A stretch of DNA of 64,000 nt, taken from the NCBI GenBank assembly GCA_963576735.1, contig OY755170.1, forward strand, positions 18,212,875-18,276,874, in the 5' to 3' direction. Source of the stretch: Bedellia somnulentella (taxonomy: Eukaryota > Arthropoda > Insecta > Lepidoptera > Bedelliidae). Below are positions 43,820-54,606 of the stretch, one piece after another. Positions within the stretch are counted from its first letter, which is position 1, and each line of letters opens with the position of its first letter. The position numbers and the translations under genes were made by a program. The notes beneath the pieces are model-generated. The model did no database searches. It worked only from the letters and a program-made list of their open reading frames with translations, and had not been told where the DNA came from.

Positions 43820-44224
43820 CATGGGTTCTAATGGTTTTAGTTCATTGTTTTTTTCTATATTTGTAAGAGTAGATTTCTTCAAAATTTTTTTCTTTACTTT
43901 TTGTTTTATTTATTAGCATAGTTTATTTTAAATTAAAAAGATTATTGTGAGCCAAGAGCAATTTTTAAGAAACATTTGTAAGCTGGCACTGATTTAATGC
44001 AGTGTTTGAAGCCTATAGCACAGACTTACGTCTATTATAGGCATCAATGTATAATGTATAACCCCTCAAGCCAACCATATGTCCAATTTCACAATGTATT
44101 TTTCATATATTGTATATTAGCTGATTTGTATTAGGCTTAATTACTTAATAATAAACTTTACTTTACTTTAAACTTTACTTTAAGTTTATAAGGAGCTTGG
44201 TCACTCTTTTAAGTATAAAAGGGC

Positions 44225-45196
44225 ATTTATGAAAAGTCCGATGAATTTAAATGAACCTTGAGAGGTTTGTCAGGGTCATACAATGGCGATCTTTATCTGT
44301 TTCTGCCCACCCTCATGGGAACATATAATATGTATATTGGTCAATCCCTACTTATCTATTGCAACCTTGGGAGTTCCTGGTATAAAATAAAAATTTAAAC
44401 TGGAAGGTGCTCAAAGAGCGCTACTTAAAGTAGCTACAGTACAGCGGCAGCGTGCCCTTTAAATTTTTCTATTTCTGAACTTTATAAATAAAGCCAAGTG
44501 CAACTGTGCACCAAGTTTTTATTCTTTATTCTGTAGTCCAAAGGGTTGATATTCACTTATTCGGAACAAATAAAAATACAATATGCACTGACTGATGATT
44601 GATCCACTTGCATACATAGAAACCAATTTCCATATCAATTTGTCACTCTGATTGCTCGAACTTGCATTTTGAACGCAACAACGACCTCTTCGGGGTTTGT
44701 AAATCTTAAAAACGTTATTATACGTTGCTGAAAATTTAATTTTGTGGATATTTATTTTATTTACGTTTTTTAGTTTAGATATTTAATAAGAAATTTATTT
44801 CGGGAACACTTTTAGCTTCTCGCCTCTCCCATGGCCGAAACAGAAAATTAGAATTTTAAATGGGAGAGGCGGTACTCCCCGACAAGAGCACAGTCGGTCG
44901 GGGTCAGGGAGTCAGGTTCAAGAACCGACGGACGATCCGAGCCGTATCGAGCAGCACCGCTTTCTGCATCTGTGCTGGAACCGACACGCCACAGAAATCC
45001 AACCGCCTCAAGTTGGTCGCGAGGCTGGTTGGAATTAACCCGTTCGCGGACAAAACAATTGGGATTATTTCTGTCGAAGTCACACCCCACATGTCGGTGA
45101 TCTCGTGAGCCAGATCGAGATATTTCCGACGCTTCTCGGTGTCGGCTTTCACGAGACCCTCGTCATGAGGGATAGTGACATCCACTAGAAATACCC
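44225..45196. repeat. 972 bp direct repeat, copy B (probably the original)
   Basis: Same sequence as 38319-39290. Both borders look native here. On the left the RTE fragment continues outward (ATAAAAGGGCAT matches the RTE word ATAAAAGAGCAT). On the right the minus-strand LINE frame continues to about 45308. Copy A lacks both continuations, so A is the derived copy. Confidence 0.85.
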
Positions 45197-45308
45197 TCGA
45201 CTGCGACCGATCCCATACCACGATATCAGGCTTATTCGCTAGAATAGTCCTGTCCGTGATAACGGATCGGTCCCAATAGATTTTGGCACGGTCGTAGAAA
45301 TTTCTTAT
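44904..45308 (-). pseudogene. R2/R4-like LINE C-terminus with restriction-like endonuclease motif
   Basis: Reads about 135 residues: a YWDRSVITDRTILANKPDIV segment, then VWDRSQSRVFLVDVTIPHDE, ending RRFLNLTP. KPD followed about 14 residues later by D (LVDVT) is the PD-(D/E)xK-like core of the endonuclease of R2/R4-clade LINEs. It is truncated on the 5' side at about 45308, where a different LINE scrap begins. Confidence 0.78.
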
Positions 45309-45780
45309 TATTATGGCTATTCACTTTTTTCCAAAGTCCTTTCAAGAACAAGTGAGGTTAGAGATCTTGGCATCATAATTGACTCTAAATTGCTATTTGA
45401 TAAACATATTTCTAGCATATTCTCCAAAGTGTATAAATTGCTAGGATTTGTACTTCGTCAGTCAAAAGAACTTAAAAGCCCTCAAACTATTGTAACACTT
45501 TATAATGCATTGGTACTACCTATACTCCAATATGGCTCAACAGTATGAAACCCCATGTATCAAGTATATATCAAAATGCTTCAAAGAATTCAAAATAAGT
45601 TTATTAAACACCTCAACTATAGATTTCCATACTTTAACAACCTTCCTAACTTGAAACTTGAAAATGTTATTTAAAACCATCCATGATCTAATTGATTCAC
45701 CTTATTTGTTATCAAGGTTAAACTTCAGATGTCCGTCCTACAACACTAGAAACTCATTCACATTCCACTCACCTCATTAA
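45303..45780 (+). pseudogene. LINE reverse transcriptase C-terminal fragment
   Basis: Plus-strand frame: SEVRDLGIIIDSKLLFDKHI, KVYKLLGFVLRQ, TIVTLYNALVLPILQYGSTV, then a stop and MLQRIQNKFIKHLNYRFPYF. This is the post-palm region of a jockey-like LINE, different from the neighbouring copies. Two stop codons and truncation at both ends. Confidence 0.75.
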
Positions 45781-46400
45781 ATGTTTCTATATATTCCAAA
45801 TATATGTTATATTTATACTTTTTACTTATTCGTATTTGTTTATTGTGTTTAATAAATGATTTCAATGCATTGAAGCTTGAATTTAATGTAAGGTTGGGTC
45901 GGGCAGGGGCGTGTTGTGCAATCTGGTAATTGCCGACGACAGCCCGCATGGCAAGGGTAGGAATAGTAATGATAAGCTGGAACTGAGATATGATTAATGT
46001 ATAAAAAGAATATGAGTTACCTAGAAGTTTCAGTGCATTAAATATAACCTTCCATTCCATAAGTATATTTACACAAATATGTGAAATATAATATGGAGTG
46101 TATAATGCTCGTATATGTGTGTAAAACTAGTAATCAAGGGAAGCAGTATTTTTTGGGGTTCTCGTCAACCAAAAACTCTTATACTATTTCCGTCTACGAT
46201 TTTAAATACTAAGTTGACTATGACTTAATTACTTATTTGTATGTCGTATTTATTACTTAATGCTTCAAAACCTTTTAATCTATGAGTGGTTGGCCACGCT
46301 CTTGGATGGGCATTGGACGAATTTTTCGGTGCAATGTAAGCCTTCCCAAATAACATGAATAATAATCACTGTATCTATGCTCTATGTACAATATATTTTT
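45781..46400. other. No gene seen
   Basis: AT-rich DNA without recognisable repeats. A diverged SINE-A piece follows at about 46420. Confidence 0.4.
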
Positions 46401-46419
46401 ACTGCACGAAATCTGAAAA

Positions 46420-46565
46420 CAAAGGTAGCCAGAGCTTCGGAAGAACCTTTGAAATTTTTTAGGGGTAAAATTAGTAAATTATACAAGTTGGTTATGGGTT
46501 TCCATCCCTGCTCCTTAACAATTTCAATCCTCTGAGTCGTTTCGGGAGTCACGTAAAAAGTAGTA
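46420..46565 (-). repeat. SINE-A, old copy
   Basis: GTAGCCAGAGCTTCGGAAGA, AAGTTGGTTATGGGTTTCCA and GAGTCGTTTCGGGAGTCACG keep the family order in reverse but are strongly diverged. Confidence 0.45.
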
Positions 46566-46599
46566 GACACCGTTATATTATTCGTTTGGTTTGTGTTAT

Positions 46600-47988
46600 G
46601 TCAGTGAGTCTGTCTATCTGTCGATGTGTTACAGCATTTTATTTCCGAAACAATTGAGACTGTGACGATGAAAATAATAAGGTAAGTACACACAGTAAGG
46701 TAAGTAGTTATTTAAGTAGGTAAGGTAGTAAACTATGTAAACCTCTCCAAGGATGGAGTTACTTAAAATGACTAGTGAATTTTAAACTGTGATCAAAACC
46801 CAAACATTTTTTTCCTAGTGTTTATATGAAATACAAAGTACTTAAAATTTGCAGTTTTGCATATATCTCAAAAGCTCCTATATATATTTTGTTCGAACCA
46901 CCGCAATCAGATTGGAAAGAGTTTTATAAAAACTGGTTTCTACGTATGCATGCATCGATCATTGAAAAGCAAAAAAATCGCATATGATAATAGATACATG
47001 TTTTTTTTATTCCGGATACTTAAATTGTAGTACTTCTGCCAAACCGAATTTTATTTTATTTTATTTATTTATTTTATCTGAAAGCTTGAGTTTGAGCAAG
47101 TAATATAAATTGCTATGGGGTAAGTTTTTATATATCTATTACCTTGTTTATTTTAAAAGTTAACACAGTTCAACCCTGACTCTCCGCTCGATGTATGGTT
47201 ATATGGGAGATAGAAGTAGGATTACAAAGAATAAACAATAATAAACCATTGCTTAAGTAGATTTAATTCTTTATTTATCAATCGAAAAGCCTGCCAAAAT
47301 TAGTCGATATCGGAGCATAACGGTGCATTATTAAAAAAGAACAATCGGCGTTCACCACAACACTAATACTACTAAACTTTATAATACTAAATCACTTACG
47401 TTTTTCCGACGTAACGATACAGCTACTGGTGCCGTAGGAACTACCGTCAGTCCATGATCACGCCCTCAGTGGGTGTGTATACGCGTCGAAATGAAACTCT
47501 TAATATAGTCTCCTTGTGGAGTCCATTGATAGAGGCCACGTCGCTGTCATTTAGTCAGACAAAGACCTTTGTTAAGTAAAAACCTTGCAGAGTTTTGTTC
47601 GTAGCAAATGAAAGATGCATGACATACTCGGAAATATGGTTCATGCCGAGTCGTTCTCAATCCAGAAGTTTCATAATATTTTCGAAAGGAGCAGTAAACA
47701 TAAACAATTTCAAGAAATGGATTCCTCCTTGTCTGTAAAGGGATTTTGTTTTGGTCTTAGATTCAGACTGTTGAGGTTGTGACGTTGTCATACAAAAACT
47801 CGAGTAGATAAAAAAAGATAAAAAATATTTATTTCAAAATAAAAAGAATTGTTCTCTATTTTTTGAACGTCACAAACTTACGTATAAGTTAAATCTTACT
47901 CTACTGACTCTACTTCGGATTCGGAAGGTGTATTGTTGCGAGAAGAACCCGTAAGAAACTCAGCAACACACATCTTTTCTTAGTCAAA
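46600..47988. other. No gene seen; probably includes the 3' UTR of the minus-strand LINE
   Basis: On the minus strand, the 3' untranslated region of the LINE whose ORF2 stops at 47989 must lie below that point; an A/T-rich run at 47805-47840 is a possible end. The sequence from 47270 to 47800 is less AT-rich and unassigned. No open frame of interest was found. Confidence 0.4.
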
Positions 47989-49893
47989 TTACAATATTGG
48001 TGTATGTCTGGAAATATCCTGAATAGAGCCCTGGTGACACCAAGCAGTTTCATCTATCATATAATCATTTAAACTGTAATAAGCTTTTAAATGAAGACTG
48101 CGTTTTATAATTACTTTGAATTTCTTTTCTGTTAGATTCAAAATGTCATCAGGTATTTTATTATAAAATTTTACACATAACCCCATAAAAGATGTATTTA
48201 TTTTTGACAATCTGTACTTTTGAATTGAAATTTTATTATTATCTCTAAGACTTCTAGTATGTCTGTCACAGTTTTTGGAAAATGCTTTCAAATTTTTTCT
48301 CACATACATGATGTTTTCATAAATATATTGACATGGCAGTGTCATTATATTTATGGTTTTAAACAATTCTCTAAGGGAATCTCGTGAACCTAAATTATAA
48401 ATAGCTCTTATTGCTCTTTTCTGTAAAATGAATATTGACCCAACATCAGCAGCTCTGCCCCAGAGTAAAATGCCATAAGACATGATGCTATGAAAATAAC
48501 TATAGTAAACTAAACGAGCGGTCTGTACATCAGTTAAATGTCTTATCTTTCTAACGGCATAGGCAGCACTGCTTAGCCTGCCAGCTAGCGCGCTAATGTG
48601 GGGTCCCCATTGGAGCTTTGAGTCCAGATGTATCCCTAAGAAAACTGCGCTATCCGTAAATGGTAATTTTTCATTATTTAATGTAATTTCATTATCAACA
48701 CTTTTAACATTTGGTAATGCAAATTTAATACATTTGGTTTTTTTGGCATTTAGTACAAGATTATTTGAAGCAAACCATGTTTGAATTTGGGAAACTGCAT
48801 TATTTACATCGTCAATATTTTCCGAATTCCTTTTAACGTCAAAAATTAAAGAAGTATCATCAGCAAATAATACTATTTCAGACCTTTTCTCGACCATGAA
48901 CGGCAAATCATTAATATATACTAGAAACAAAAATGGGCCTAATATAGATCCCTGTGGAACACCCATTTTTACATGAGTTCCAGATGATTTTATTTTATCG
49001 ATTTGCACTTTTTGTATTCGATCTGAGAAGTAGGACTTTATTAATTTAAGTGCGTCACCTTCGATGCCATAATGTCCCAATTTTATGAATAAAATATTAT
49101 GATCTGCACAATCAAAAGCTTTTGTAAGATCGCAGAACAAACCGATTGCATCATTCTTAAGTTCCCACGAACCAAAAATATGTTTAATTAGGGCAACGCC
49201 TGCGTCAGTGGTAGAGCGGCCTTTCGTGAAACCAAATTGTTTAGGGTGAAACAAATTGTTGGAACTAAAATGCAAGAGCAGTTGATTAAGCATAAGTTTT
49301 TCAAATATTTTACTCATAACTGGTAGTATAGATATAGGCCTATAACCTTCAGGATTATTTTTATCACCTCCAGATTTTAGTAAAGGTACAATTTTACTAT
49401 GTTTCATGAGATCTGGGAAGATACCATTACTTATACATTCATTAAATATTTTCGCTAAATAAGGAGCTATTATTACAATAAAATTATGGCATACTTTTAC
49501 TGACATACCCCAGATATCCTCAGAATTTTTCAATTTCAGTGATTTAAACACTTTAATGATATCTTCGGGACTGACAACTTTAAAATTAAATATAGATTTA
49601 CAAATTGCAACGTTTTGTTGCAACAGCTCTTGAGCTAACGTAGCAGATGAATTTAAGTGTTCAGTGGTCTTAAAAGGTATATCAGCAAAATATTTTTCAA
49701 AAATACAAGCAATTACATCATTTGAAGTAGTCAAACCTCGATCAGACCGAATACAAAAGTCCTGATCACATGATTTGCTTTTGCCAGTTTGAGTGTTGAT
49801 AATGTTCCAAACGGTTTTTACTTTATTATCAGATGTTTTAATACGTTGGCTCAAGTATCTTGCTTTAGCCTCCTTACAAACTTTATTAAACAT
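47989..49893 (-). pseudogene. LINE ORF2 reverse-transcriptase part (3' half of a split element)
   Basis: 634 residues open to a stop at 47989. Motifs in order: VPLLKSGGDKNNPEGYRPIS, QFGFTKGRSTTDAG, DLTKAFDCADHNIL, MGVPQGSILGPFLFLVYIND, catalytic VLFADDTSLIF, VFLGIHLDSKLQWGPHI, and SYFHSIMSYGILLWG. The frame starts within the connector between endonuclease and polymerase. The rest of the protein lies beyond the inserted Gypsy element, at 54607-55600. Apart from that insertion the RT half is intact. Confidence 0.9.
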
Positions 49894-49985
49894 TTTTGAG
49901 TATTTTTTACATATTCTATAAATTCATCATTACGTGAGAACGCTTTTTGATCGTATAAATCAAATAGTATTTCTCTAGATTTATA

Positions 49986-50352
49986 ATATTATTTTATAGT
50001 GGCTTGATATATGGCACCGTCAATCAAACACATTGAGTTTCTCTGTAAATCAAAGATTTATTTCAGTTAATCTAAGAAACAAATCATGAAACAAATCAAA
50101 CAAACATTAACTTACATACCTGTAAATCAAAGAAACGACATTAAATGTTATTATTCCGGTGTCGATTTCTTATTTTATTTAAAATTAGATATTAACTTAT
50201 TCTTTGTAAAGAGAAATTTTTCTTATTTGACATTAACCAAAAGCGTGCGTCATGACCGTCACAGTTTTTTCTTTCTTAAAAACTCTAAACTACCAAAGAG
50301 TTGCTATATGCGCGTGTAAATTCAAATAAAGGAAACTATAGTTTTCTTTACA
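49986..50352 (-). repeat. 3' LTR of the Gypsy element
   Basis: In element sense it starts TGTAAAGAAAACTATAG. Immediately upstream in element sense (plus positions 50354-50362) is a G-rich run (GGGGGGGAG), which fits the polypurine tract. The match to the 5' LTR extends to 49980, but the last bases coincide with the TATA flank. Confidence 0.88.
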
Positions 50353-50428
50353 TCTCCCCCCCAAAAGAGATAAACAATGAGTAAAAGTGAATATAAACAA
50401 TGAGGTTTATGTTCCCGGCATACACTCT

Positions 50429-51889
50429 TCACACGTAGATAGTAGGAGCCGGTGTGAGCTTCGATATGTGGAAGTAGTTAGACTCTGATCTCTTGTGATC
50501 AGTGTTTATCTTGTATATTGATGTAGATATTTTTTCTATAATCTTGTAGGGTCCTATTTTCAGTTCATCAAGTTTTTTCCTGTTTAATTTGTTCCCGTTT
50601 TCCACAAAAACCATGTCTCCTACGTTGAAGTCTATATATTTTCGATGCTTATCATAAATTGTCTTGTTATAATTATGTGATTTGATTGAGTTTTCTAGAG
50701 CTCTTCTCCTATCTTGGATTAAATCATGTTTAGTTCTTTCCTGTTTTAGCTCATTTGGCAAAATAGTGACATCTGTGCCATAAAGTAAGTATTTCGGAGC
50801 ATATCCAGTAACTGTGTGCACTGTCTCGTTGTATTTCTTTACACAATTGTGTGCCACAGTCGTCCATGCCATTCTTGTATCTTGTTCATTTATTTTACAT
50901 CTGATTTTGTTGACCAGCGTTTGGTTTAGTCTCTCATTCAAACCATTCGAGAAAGGTGAGTTTACTGCTGTAAATATGATTTGTATATTCTTCTCATCTA
51001 AAAAACTCTTGAAATCTCTTGAGTTGATACCTGGGTATTGGTCCGAGAGTATCACTTCTATGTCATCACATTCTGTACAACTTTTTATAAGTTTGATAAA
51101 ATCATTTGCATTTTGTCTACTGGATGTTAGTATGTATGCATACCTTGTAAAATGATCTGATAATAGGTGTAAATATCTCTTTGTTGATCGGGATCCTCCA
51201 AAGCCTCCAATGGTATCGATGGAACATATCTGAAATGGTTTTTTGGCAGGCCCCAATTGTGACATTAATCCATATTTATTTTTTCCTCTTGATTTATTCT
51301 TTATGCATATTGTGCAGCTTTCACAAATTATTTTTATGTTTTTCGTCATGTTCTCTGCTGTATACACAGTGCTTATCATTTTTTGCATTTGTTTAATTCC
51401 GATATGGCTTAGATCTGAATGTATTTTCTTCATGAGCTCTATGCTTAATTTCTCTGATATAATAATTTTTTCTTTTTCTCTTACTTTCTTGTAATACACA
51501 TTGTTTTTTGTATATAACTTATCTCTCTTGCTTTGTATATATTCATTTTGATTTTGATCTTGTAAAATATCTTCTATTGTTATCATGTTTACTATTTTTA
51601 GCTGTTCTTCTAAGTTTTCTTCTGGTTCGAGAACCGGGTTTCTGCTCAGGCAATCTGCTTCAACATTATATCTTCCTGGAGAATATTTAATTTGGAAATC
51701 ATATTGCGATAAATAATGAGTTAAGTCACCTAGCTCTTCGTCTGTTCTACATTTTATGTTCATATTTTCCAGTGGCTTGTGATCTGTAAAGACTGTGAAT
51801 TTTCTGCCTATTAGTAGGTGTTGCCAATACTGAACACATTCTTTAATTGCCAGACATTCCAGATACACAGCCTTCTTCCTTTTTTGCAC
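50429..51889 (-). pseudogene. Gypsy pol, second part: RNase H and integrase
   Basis: 486 residues. It begins in RNase H (YLECLAIKECVQYWQ, FTVFTDHKPLEN). The integrase has the HHCC zinc site (IHSDLSHIG ... CESCTICIKNK) and the DDE core: first D in CSIDTIGGFGG, second in LSDQYPGIN, E in SNGLNERLNQTL. After the core come DMVFVENGNKLNRKKL and KIGPYKIIEKIS; I see no chromodomain. The frame is cut off from the first part by a one-base shift at an A run near 51935-51945. Confidence 0.88.
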
Positions 51890-51940
51890 TTCATTTAATT
51901 TCTTTGAAAAGTAGGCTACAGGTTTTTCTTCGTTGTTTTT

Positions 51941-53500
51941 TTATTTTTGTTTCAGAACTGCTCCTACTCCTAATATGCTGGCATCTGTGTATATGTGAAT
52001 AGGTAAGTTTGGGTCATAAATTGTTAATATTGGTTGGGAACATAATATATGTTTCATTTCTTCAAATGACTCTTGACATTTGTCAGTCCAGATGAAAGGT
52101 TGTCCTTTTCTCAAAAGATTATGTAGTGGTTCTAATTTTATTGCAATATTTGGCACATATTTATGGTAAAAGTTTATCTTTCCTAAAAATTGTCTCACAT
52201 TTTTTGGAGTTTTTGGAATCGGGAAATTTTTAATTGATATCAAATTATCTTTCAGAGGTCTGACTGAATTATTCTGGATTACATGCCCCAAGTATTTTAC
52301 TGAATCGGCTGCAAATGTGCATTTAGAGAATTTTAGTTTCATACCTTCGCTTTGAATTGCTTGAAATAACTGCTTCAGATATCTTATATGATCCGAGAAT
52401 GACTTCGAAAACAACAGAATGTCATCAATAAAACATACTGTGAACTCTCCAAGATTATGCTTCCGTATAATATTACACATTATCCTTTGGAATATGGCTG
52501 GAGCGGTCTTCAATCCAAATGGTAGACAGGTCCATTGGTAATGACCTTCTTGTGTCACAAATGCCGTTTTGTGTCTATCTGTGACACGCAGTGGTATGGA
52601 CCAAAAAGCAGAATTAAGGTCCAGCGTTGAAAAATATTTACAATTTCTTGTTTTTACTATTAAGTCCTCGATGAGCGGGAAGGGCTGTGACTGTGGTACA
52701 ACAATCTTATTTAAATCTCTGAAGTCTATACACAGTCTTGATTTTCTGTTTTCTTCTCTTTTATAGGCCAATGTAACAGGCGCTGCAAATGGGCTATATG
52801 ATTCTTCTATTATATTCTTTTCCAGTAGTTTTGCTATTTGGCTTTCGATTTCTTTCTTGTCTTCCACTGTGCAACGATATGGTCTTTTACTGCAATATTT
52901 TTCTACTTGTAGATCGATGTGTGCTTCATAACCTTTTACCTTTCCAATGTCATATTTGTCCGTCGCAAACACTGACTGGTTTTCTGTTATTAAGTCATCA
53001 ATTATTGTCTGTTCCTCAAAACTCAAGTGATTAATACAAATTCTAAAGTCTTCTGTTTTAAAACTTTCATTGTAGTTTATGATATTATTCATTTTTAATT
53101 CCTTAGAATCAATATCTGTATTTGTTTCCTTAGAAACTCTTTCCTTGTTTTGTGTAGGTAATTTTTGATGAATTTTCAGATTTTCGTCTTGAACTAGATG
53201 AAATTCTTGTATACAATCTAGTCCCACTAAAAAGTCATAATCAAAATTTTCGTTATCTATCACAAAAACATTCATTTTTTTCTCAATATCAAAGATGGCT
53301 ATGTCCAGTGAAATTATTCCGATAGCTTTTTTGACGCCATTAATCGTTTTTAGATTAGTATCATTTGAAAGAGTGCCTTTGTTTTGCTTTATCTTTAATA
53401 TCTTTGAGTTTATCAATGACACATTAGATCCAGAGTCATAGATCCCTGATACTTCAATATTTTTATTTAGTAGTAATTTTATCTTGATCAATGGCGGCAC
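51941..53500 (-). pseudogene. Gypsy pol, first part: protease and reverse transcriptase
   Basis: 519 residues. The aspartic protease active site is GIYDSGSNVSLIN near residue 20. Reverse transcriptase: YSPFAAPVTLAYKRE, SRLCIDFRDLNKIV, YFSTLDLNSAFWSIPL, QWTCLPFGLKTAPAIFQRIM and catalytic CFIDDILLFSKS. The connection and the start of RNase H (IHIYTDASILGVGAVLKQK) follow, then a TAA produced by the frameshift. If the A run is a sequencing error, pol could be whole from here to 50429. Confidence 0.88.
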
Positions 53501-53561
53501 TATTAGTTTTTTTGGTCTTCGTACTGCAATTCACATTCCAACTCTGAATTATTGATAAGTT

Positions 53562-54212
53562 TTATGTTTGTAAAAAACTTGATTTCCATTCTGACCACTC
53601 AGATTGTAATCCAAACTTTATCATCATGGAGGAGTACCAATCTATGCATGTTTTATCAAGAAAAAGTCTGAGAATTTCAATCTTTTCTTCCTCTTTTACA
53701 ATATTAAATCTTTCACATTCTTTTTCGAATACTTCCATCCACTGACATGCTCTTGAATTTCTTCCGCTAAATTTTTCAATCACAAATCTTTCAGCTAACT
53801 TTTTCATACTCTTCTTTTCTTCATTCTGTTTGTCTTCAACCAATTTTTCCAAAATCTTCACTATAGGATCCTCTAATGTCATTTTACTCACAGCTGGTGA
53901 CTGTTCTTGGTTAATTTCTTCTAGAAATTGGTCCTGAAAAATCATGTTTCCAGTCTCATCGACATATGTTTTTAAAATTTCTTCTGTTGTTTTTATCCAA
54001 ACATTTCTAGTTTGATATCTCTTTTTCAATGTACTTTTTAATGTAACGTATGTTTTCGTGGTTTGAATATGTTTATGAAGTGATATTGCTTGATACTCTT
54101 CAGGAATCAGGTAAACTTTGTCATCTAGTGTGGCAATTGAGGTTATGGCAATGAAGTTTGACTTTCCGTCCACTGTTGGTTTAATTTGAAAAGTAAATTT
54201 TAGTTTCTCCAT
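53562..54212 (-). pseudogene. Gypsy gag-like protein, shortened
   Basis: 216 residues from ATG at 54212, only about 25 bp after the 5' LTR. It has an acidic middle and the segment KFSGRNSRACQWMEVFEKEC, then IEILRLFLDKTCIDWYSSM, typical of retrotransposon capsid regions. It ends abruptly at SEWKSSFLQT. Between this and pol, another frame reads NNSELECELQYEDQKN, which looks like a gag end. A deletion inside gag is therefore likely, and no zinc knuckle is left. Confidence 0.75.
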
Positions 54213-54239
54213 TTTTGTGACAGTTAATGTCGTTTTATA

Positions 54240-54606
54240 ATATTATTTTATAGTGGCTTGATATATGGCACCGTCAATCAAACACATTGAGTTTCTCTGT
54301 AAATCAAAGATTTATTTCAGTTAATCTAAGAAACAAATCATGAAACAAATCAAACAAACATTAACTTACATACCTGTAAATCAAAGAAACGACATTAAAT
54401 GTTATTATTCCGGTGTCGATTTCTTATTTTATTTAAAATTAGATATTAACTTATTCTTTGTAAAGAGAAATTTTTCTTATTTGACATTAACCAAAAGCGT
54501 GCGTCATGACCGTCACAGTTTTTTCTTTCTTAAAAACTCTAAACTACCAAAGAGTTGCTATATGCGCGTGTAAATTCAAATAAAGGAAACTATAGTTTTC
54601 TTTACA
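54240..54606 (-). repeat. 5' LTR of the Gypsy element
   Basis: Same as 49986-50352, offset 4254. The leader between LTR and gag start is very short, so the primer-binding site must be within about 54213-54233; I do not recognise the matching tRNA. Confidence 0.88.

Larger units (their letters stand above)
39291..44185 (+). mobile_element. Non-LTR retrotransposon (jockey/CR1-type LINE), nearly full length
   Basis: Contains a 5' region with repeats of GCGCCCCTCACCT (39440-39480), a tRNA-like module, ORF1 (39751-40644), ORF2 with AP-endonuclease and reverse transcriptase (40940-43819), and a 3' UTR ending in ACTTT simple repeats (44150-44185). ORF1 is intact; ORF2 carries at least two or three frameshifts, so this copy is not autonomous. 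It sits between two 972 bp direct repeats. The 5' border is placed where repeat A ends and is inferred. Confidence 0.85.
49986..54606 (-). mobile_element. Gypsy-class LTR retrotransposon nested in a LINE
   Basis: Two direct repeats of about 370 bp bound the element (49986-50352 and 54240-54606), with gag-like and pol frames between them on the minus strand. Order protease, reverse transcriptase, RNase H, integrase places it in the Gypsy/Ty3 group. No env frame is present. TATA at 49982-49985 and 54607-54610 is a candidate 4 bp target duplication, as in many insect Gypsy elements. The LTRs start TGTAAAG in element sense and looked identical wherever compared, so the insertion is recent. It interrupts the coding region of the minus-strand LINE. 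Confidence 0.92.

Noticed and set aside
38319..45196. Reading the 972 bp repeats as LTRs of one retrotransposon
   Set aside because: They contain the coding end of another LINE and an RTE piece, have no TG..CA ends, no primer-binding site or purine tract, and the element between them is a non-LTR LINE.
50814..53034. Several plus-strand frames rich in Leu, Phe and Ser
   Set aside because: They are the antisense of the Gypsy pol gene, whose AT-rich codons give hydrophobic shadows.
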